This document shows, piece by piece, positions 6,001 through 7,631 of a stretch of DNA of 7,631 bases (positions are counted from its first letter, which is position 1; every line of letters begins with the position of its first letter). The notes under the pieces were generated by a model. That model worked only from the letters and a program-made list of their open reading frames with translations. It searched no databases and had not been told where the DNA came from. The position numbers and the translations under genes were made by a program. Source of the stretch: Sva-07 sp964651825 (GTDB taxonomy: Bacteria; Actinomycetota; Acidimicrobiia; Acidimicrobiales; Ilumatobacteraceae); NCBI GenBank assembly GCA_964651825.1, contig CAZYWK010000123.1:1-7631 (forward strand). Reading direction: 5' to 3'.

Positions 6001-7411
6001 AACGGTCCCAGCGTACGAGGTCGAACCACCTGCGAATGGGCACCTCGCCGGCCTCCCCGACCTGGCCGTCGTCGGGGTCGCTGTCGTGACCGTCGTCGCC
6101 GTGTGGTCGTCGAGTGTCGCCGTGGGGATGAGCGCGGCCGGTCTGGTCGCCGCCGGCGTGCTCGTTCGGCGGGGTACGACGGGCGTCGCTGCCCTCGTCG
6201 TCGTGCTGGCCATGGCCGGCGCCGTCCGGTCCGAGCATGCCTGGGACGGTCTCACGCCGGACACGGTCGGGCCCTACACCGGACCGGTGAGGCTCGTGGA
6301 CGACCCCCAGACCTACGGGCCGAGCACCAGGCTCATCGTCGACGTGGAGGGGGAGCGCTTCGAGGTGTGGGAGCGTCGCCGTGCCCGCCAGCTCCGGGTC
6401 GCCACCTGGCACGCCGGCGACGTGGTGACCGTCAGTGGACAACGTCGGGTGTTGGCCGATGCGCGGGCCCGCCGAGTCGCATCGCAGCACGTGGTCGGCG
6501 CGTTCGACATCGACTGGGCGTCCGACGTGAGCCCTGGTGGCCCGGTCGCTCGCGCCTCCAACCGAGTCCGTGGGTTGATCGAGCGTGGTTCGTCGTGGAT
6601 GCCGTCCCCCGACGACGCGCTGTTCCGCGGTCTGGTGATCGGTGACGACCGGGGCCAGCCGACCGACATGATCGGCCGTTTCCGCGCGAGTGGGCTGTCG
6701 CACCTCACCGCGGTCTCGGGTCAGAACGTCAGCCTCCTGCTCGCGGCCCTCGGTCCGTTGCTCGTCCGGATGCGACCGGTCGCCCGGTGGGCGGTGACGA
6801 TCGGTCTGATCGCCTGGTTCGTCGCGTTGACCCGGTTCGAACCCTCGATCATCCGAGCCGGCGCGATGGCGATGGTGTCGGCGACGGCATTCCTCACTGG
6901 CCGGGAACGATCGCCGGTGCGCATCCTGGCAGTGGCCGTGATCGCCCTCGTGATCATCGACCCGCTGCTCGTGTGGTCGGTCGGGTTCTGGCTGTCGGTC
7001 GGCGCCACCGCCGGGGTCTGCGCGATCGGCCCGCGGCTCGCGGTGAAGCTCGAACTGCTCGGACCGCTGGCGATGCCGCTCGGTATCACGCTCGGGGCAC
7101 AGATCGGCGTCGTCGTGCCGAGTGTGCTCGTGTTCGGCCGCCTGCCCCTCGTCAGCATCCCGGCCAACCTGCTCGCCGTGCCGGTGGCGGGGGCGGTGAT
7201 GCTCTACGGCCTGCCGGCGTCGATCGTCGCCGGTCTGGTGCCGGTGGCTGCCCCGGTCGTGATGCTGCCGGCGCTGGTGGGCACCCGGTGGGTCGACACG
7301 GTCGCCGCGGTCGCTGCCCGTGTCGAGCCGGGCGGCGCCGCGACGTGGTGGGGCTGGGCGGTGGTGGCCGTTCTCGTCGCCGGCCTGGCTGGCGTCAGCC
7401 GACTGCGATGA
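5930..7411 (+). CDS. comEC: ComEC/Rec2 family DNA-uptake channel protein, without metallo-beta-lactamase domain, about 493 aa
   Basis: A polytopic inner-membrane protein that forms the channel for single-stranded DNA entry in natural transformation. Counting from GTG 5930, the order is three N-terminal membrane segments (about 45-60, 62-80, 84-99), a soluble OB-like region (115-195) as in DUF4131, then the Competence domain. Its hallmarks are GLSHLTAVSGQNV (255-267), RFEPSIIRAGAMA (302-314), WSVGFWLSVGATAGV (349-363) and IPANLLAVPVAG (410-421). The protein stops after the last membrane helix, so the C-terminal nuclease-like metallo-beta-lactamase domain of Bacillus-type ComEC is absent, as in mycobacterial Rv2414c. 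The start is uncertain: GTG 5930 has GAGG 8 nt upstream, ATG 5906 is also in frame, and starts after 6062 would lose the first helix. Either choice overlaps the divergent gene. The stop and family are certain. Confidence 0.88.
   Translation: MPSNDGDAGGRVERGGSDGAYESTTVPAYEVEPPANGHLAGLPDLAVVGVAVVTVVAVWSSSVAVGMSAAGLVAAGVLVRRGTTGVAALVVVLAMAGAVRSEHAWDGLTPDTVGPYTGPVRLVDDPQTYGPSTRLIVDVEGERFEVWERRRARQLRVATWHAGDVVTVSGQRRVLADARARRVASQHVVGAFDIDWASDVSPGGPVARASNRVRGLIERGSSWMPSPDDALFRGLVIGDDRGQPTDMIGRFRASGLSHLTAVSGQNVSLLLAALGPLLVRMRPVARWAVTIGLIAWFVALTRFEPSIIRAGAMAMVSATAFLTGRERSPVRILAVAVIALVIIDPLLVWSVGFWLSVGATAGVCAIGPRLAVKLELLGPLAMPLGITLGAQIGVVVPSVLVFGRLPLVSIPANLLAVPVAGAVMLYGLPASIVAGLVPVAAPVVMLPALVGTRWVDTVAAVAARVEPGGAATWWGWAVVAVLVAGLAGVSRLR
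6010..6015 (-). promoter_or_regulatory. Putative -10 box TACGCT for the four-helix membrane protein
   Basis: TACGCT on the minus strand fits TANNNT and ends 9 nt before the GTG at 6000. A weak -35-like TTCGCA (6036-6031) sits 15 bp further upstream, closer than ideal. Third-position GC in the comEC frame dips between about 5996 and 6040, consistent with a regulatory stretch here. Confidence 0.35.
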
Positions 7412-7631
7412 TCGCCGCGGTGGCGCCGCCGATGATCGCCACCACGATCGCCTGGCTGGCCAGCAGCCACCCGACAAATGACGACTGGAGCCCGTCGAGG
7501 CGTACTTCGATGTTGTCGATCCGACTTTCGAGGTGCTGCTCGAGCCGTGCGAGATCCTGCTTGGTGGCGACGTCGGCCCAGCCGACGGGTGGGAGCAGGT
7601 TCATGAGTGTCTCGGCAGCTTCGTCGTCGTA
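7395..7631 (-). CDS. Small coiled-coil plus C-terminal membrane-anchor protein, 5' end outside the window
   Basis: At least 78 residues are visible. The sequence reads LMNLLPPVGWADVATKQDLA, then an amphipathic, probably coiled-coil helix (LEQHLESRIDNIEVRLDGLQ), then a C-terminal hydrophobic helix of about 25 residues ending in AVG. I recall small actinobacterial proteins with the same PPVGWADVATKQDL signature before a coiled coil and a tail anchor; their function is unknown to me. An ATG at 7604 would give 69 residues, but the frame stays open to the window edge and the preceding YDDEAAETL looks like part of the same protein, so the true start is probably outside. Its last 17 bp overlap the end of comEC tail to tail. 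It is expected at the membrane with a cytoplasmic coiled coil, perhaps oligomeric. Confidence 0.7.
   Translation of the reverse strand, partial: YDDEAAETLMNLLPPVGWADVATKQDLARLEQHLESRIDNIEVRLDGLQSSFVGWLLASQAIVVAIIGGATAAIIAVG

Noticed and set aside
6001..6264. Upstream extension of the four-helix membrane protein to 6264
   Set aside because: It is T/A/P-rich low complexity and antisense to the comEC N-terminal helices; GTG 6000 with its TACGCT box is the better start.
4535..7477. 980-residue minus-strand open frame across comEA and comEC
   Set aside because: It crosses the N gap, runs antisense to clear comEA and comEC domains, and has low-complexity H/R/D-rich sequence. It is a GC artefact.

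Overview
The DNA is GC-rich (about two thirds GC by eye), with G/C-loaded third codon positions. It looks like an actinobacterium. Supporting signs are a PAC2 protein of the actinobacterial type, a FadE36/ACAD10-like phosphotransferase, a PaaX-family regulator, and a ComEA/ComEC pair in which ComEC lacks the metallo-beta-lactamase domain. The protein style suggests class Acidimicrobiia (Ilumatobacter-like), but this is inference from memory and not a database result. A run of exactly 100 N shows that this is a draft scaffold.

Layout, left to right. (1) A minus-strand pair, phosphotransferase then PAC2, overlaps by an ATGA and is probably one operon. (2) Divergent from it is a thioredoxin-TPR protein on the plus strand. 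(3) Converging on that is a PaaX-type repressor on the minus strand, which is divergent from a membrane fatty-acid desaturase; the two starts are only 24 bp apart and their predicted -10 boxes overlap. (4) Next is the DNA-uptake locus: comEA (plus, cut by the N gap), a small four-helix membrane protein on the minus strand, then comEC (plus). (5) At the right edge a minus-strand coiled-coil/membrane protein overlaps the end of comEC tail to tail and runs out of the window.

How the genes work together. The PaaX-type protein is the natural candidate to control the desaturase and itself. ComEA (DNA receptor) and ComEC (inner-membrane DNA channel) would act together in natural transformation, but an opposite-strand gene separates them, so comEC needs its own promoter. 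Five gene starts carry a TANNNT -10-like box 6-9 nt upstream and no Shine-Dalgarno, which suggests leaderless transcripts; comEA instead has a perfect AGGAGG.

I see no RNA gene, CRISPR array, insertion sequence or phage module. No stretch over 300 bases lacks a gene. I found no clearly new system; the most unusual points are the split comEA/comEC locus and the packed divergent promoters.
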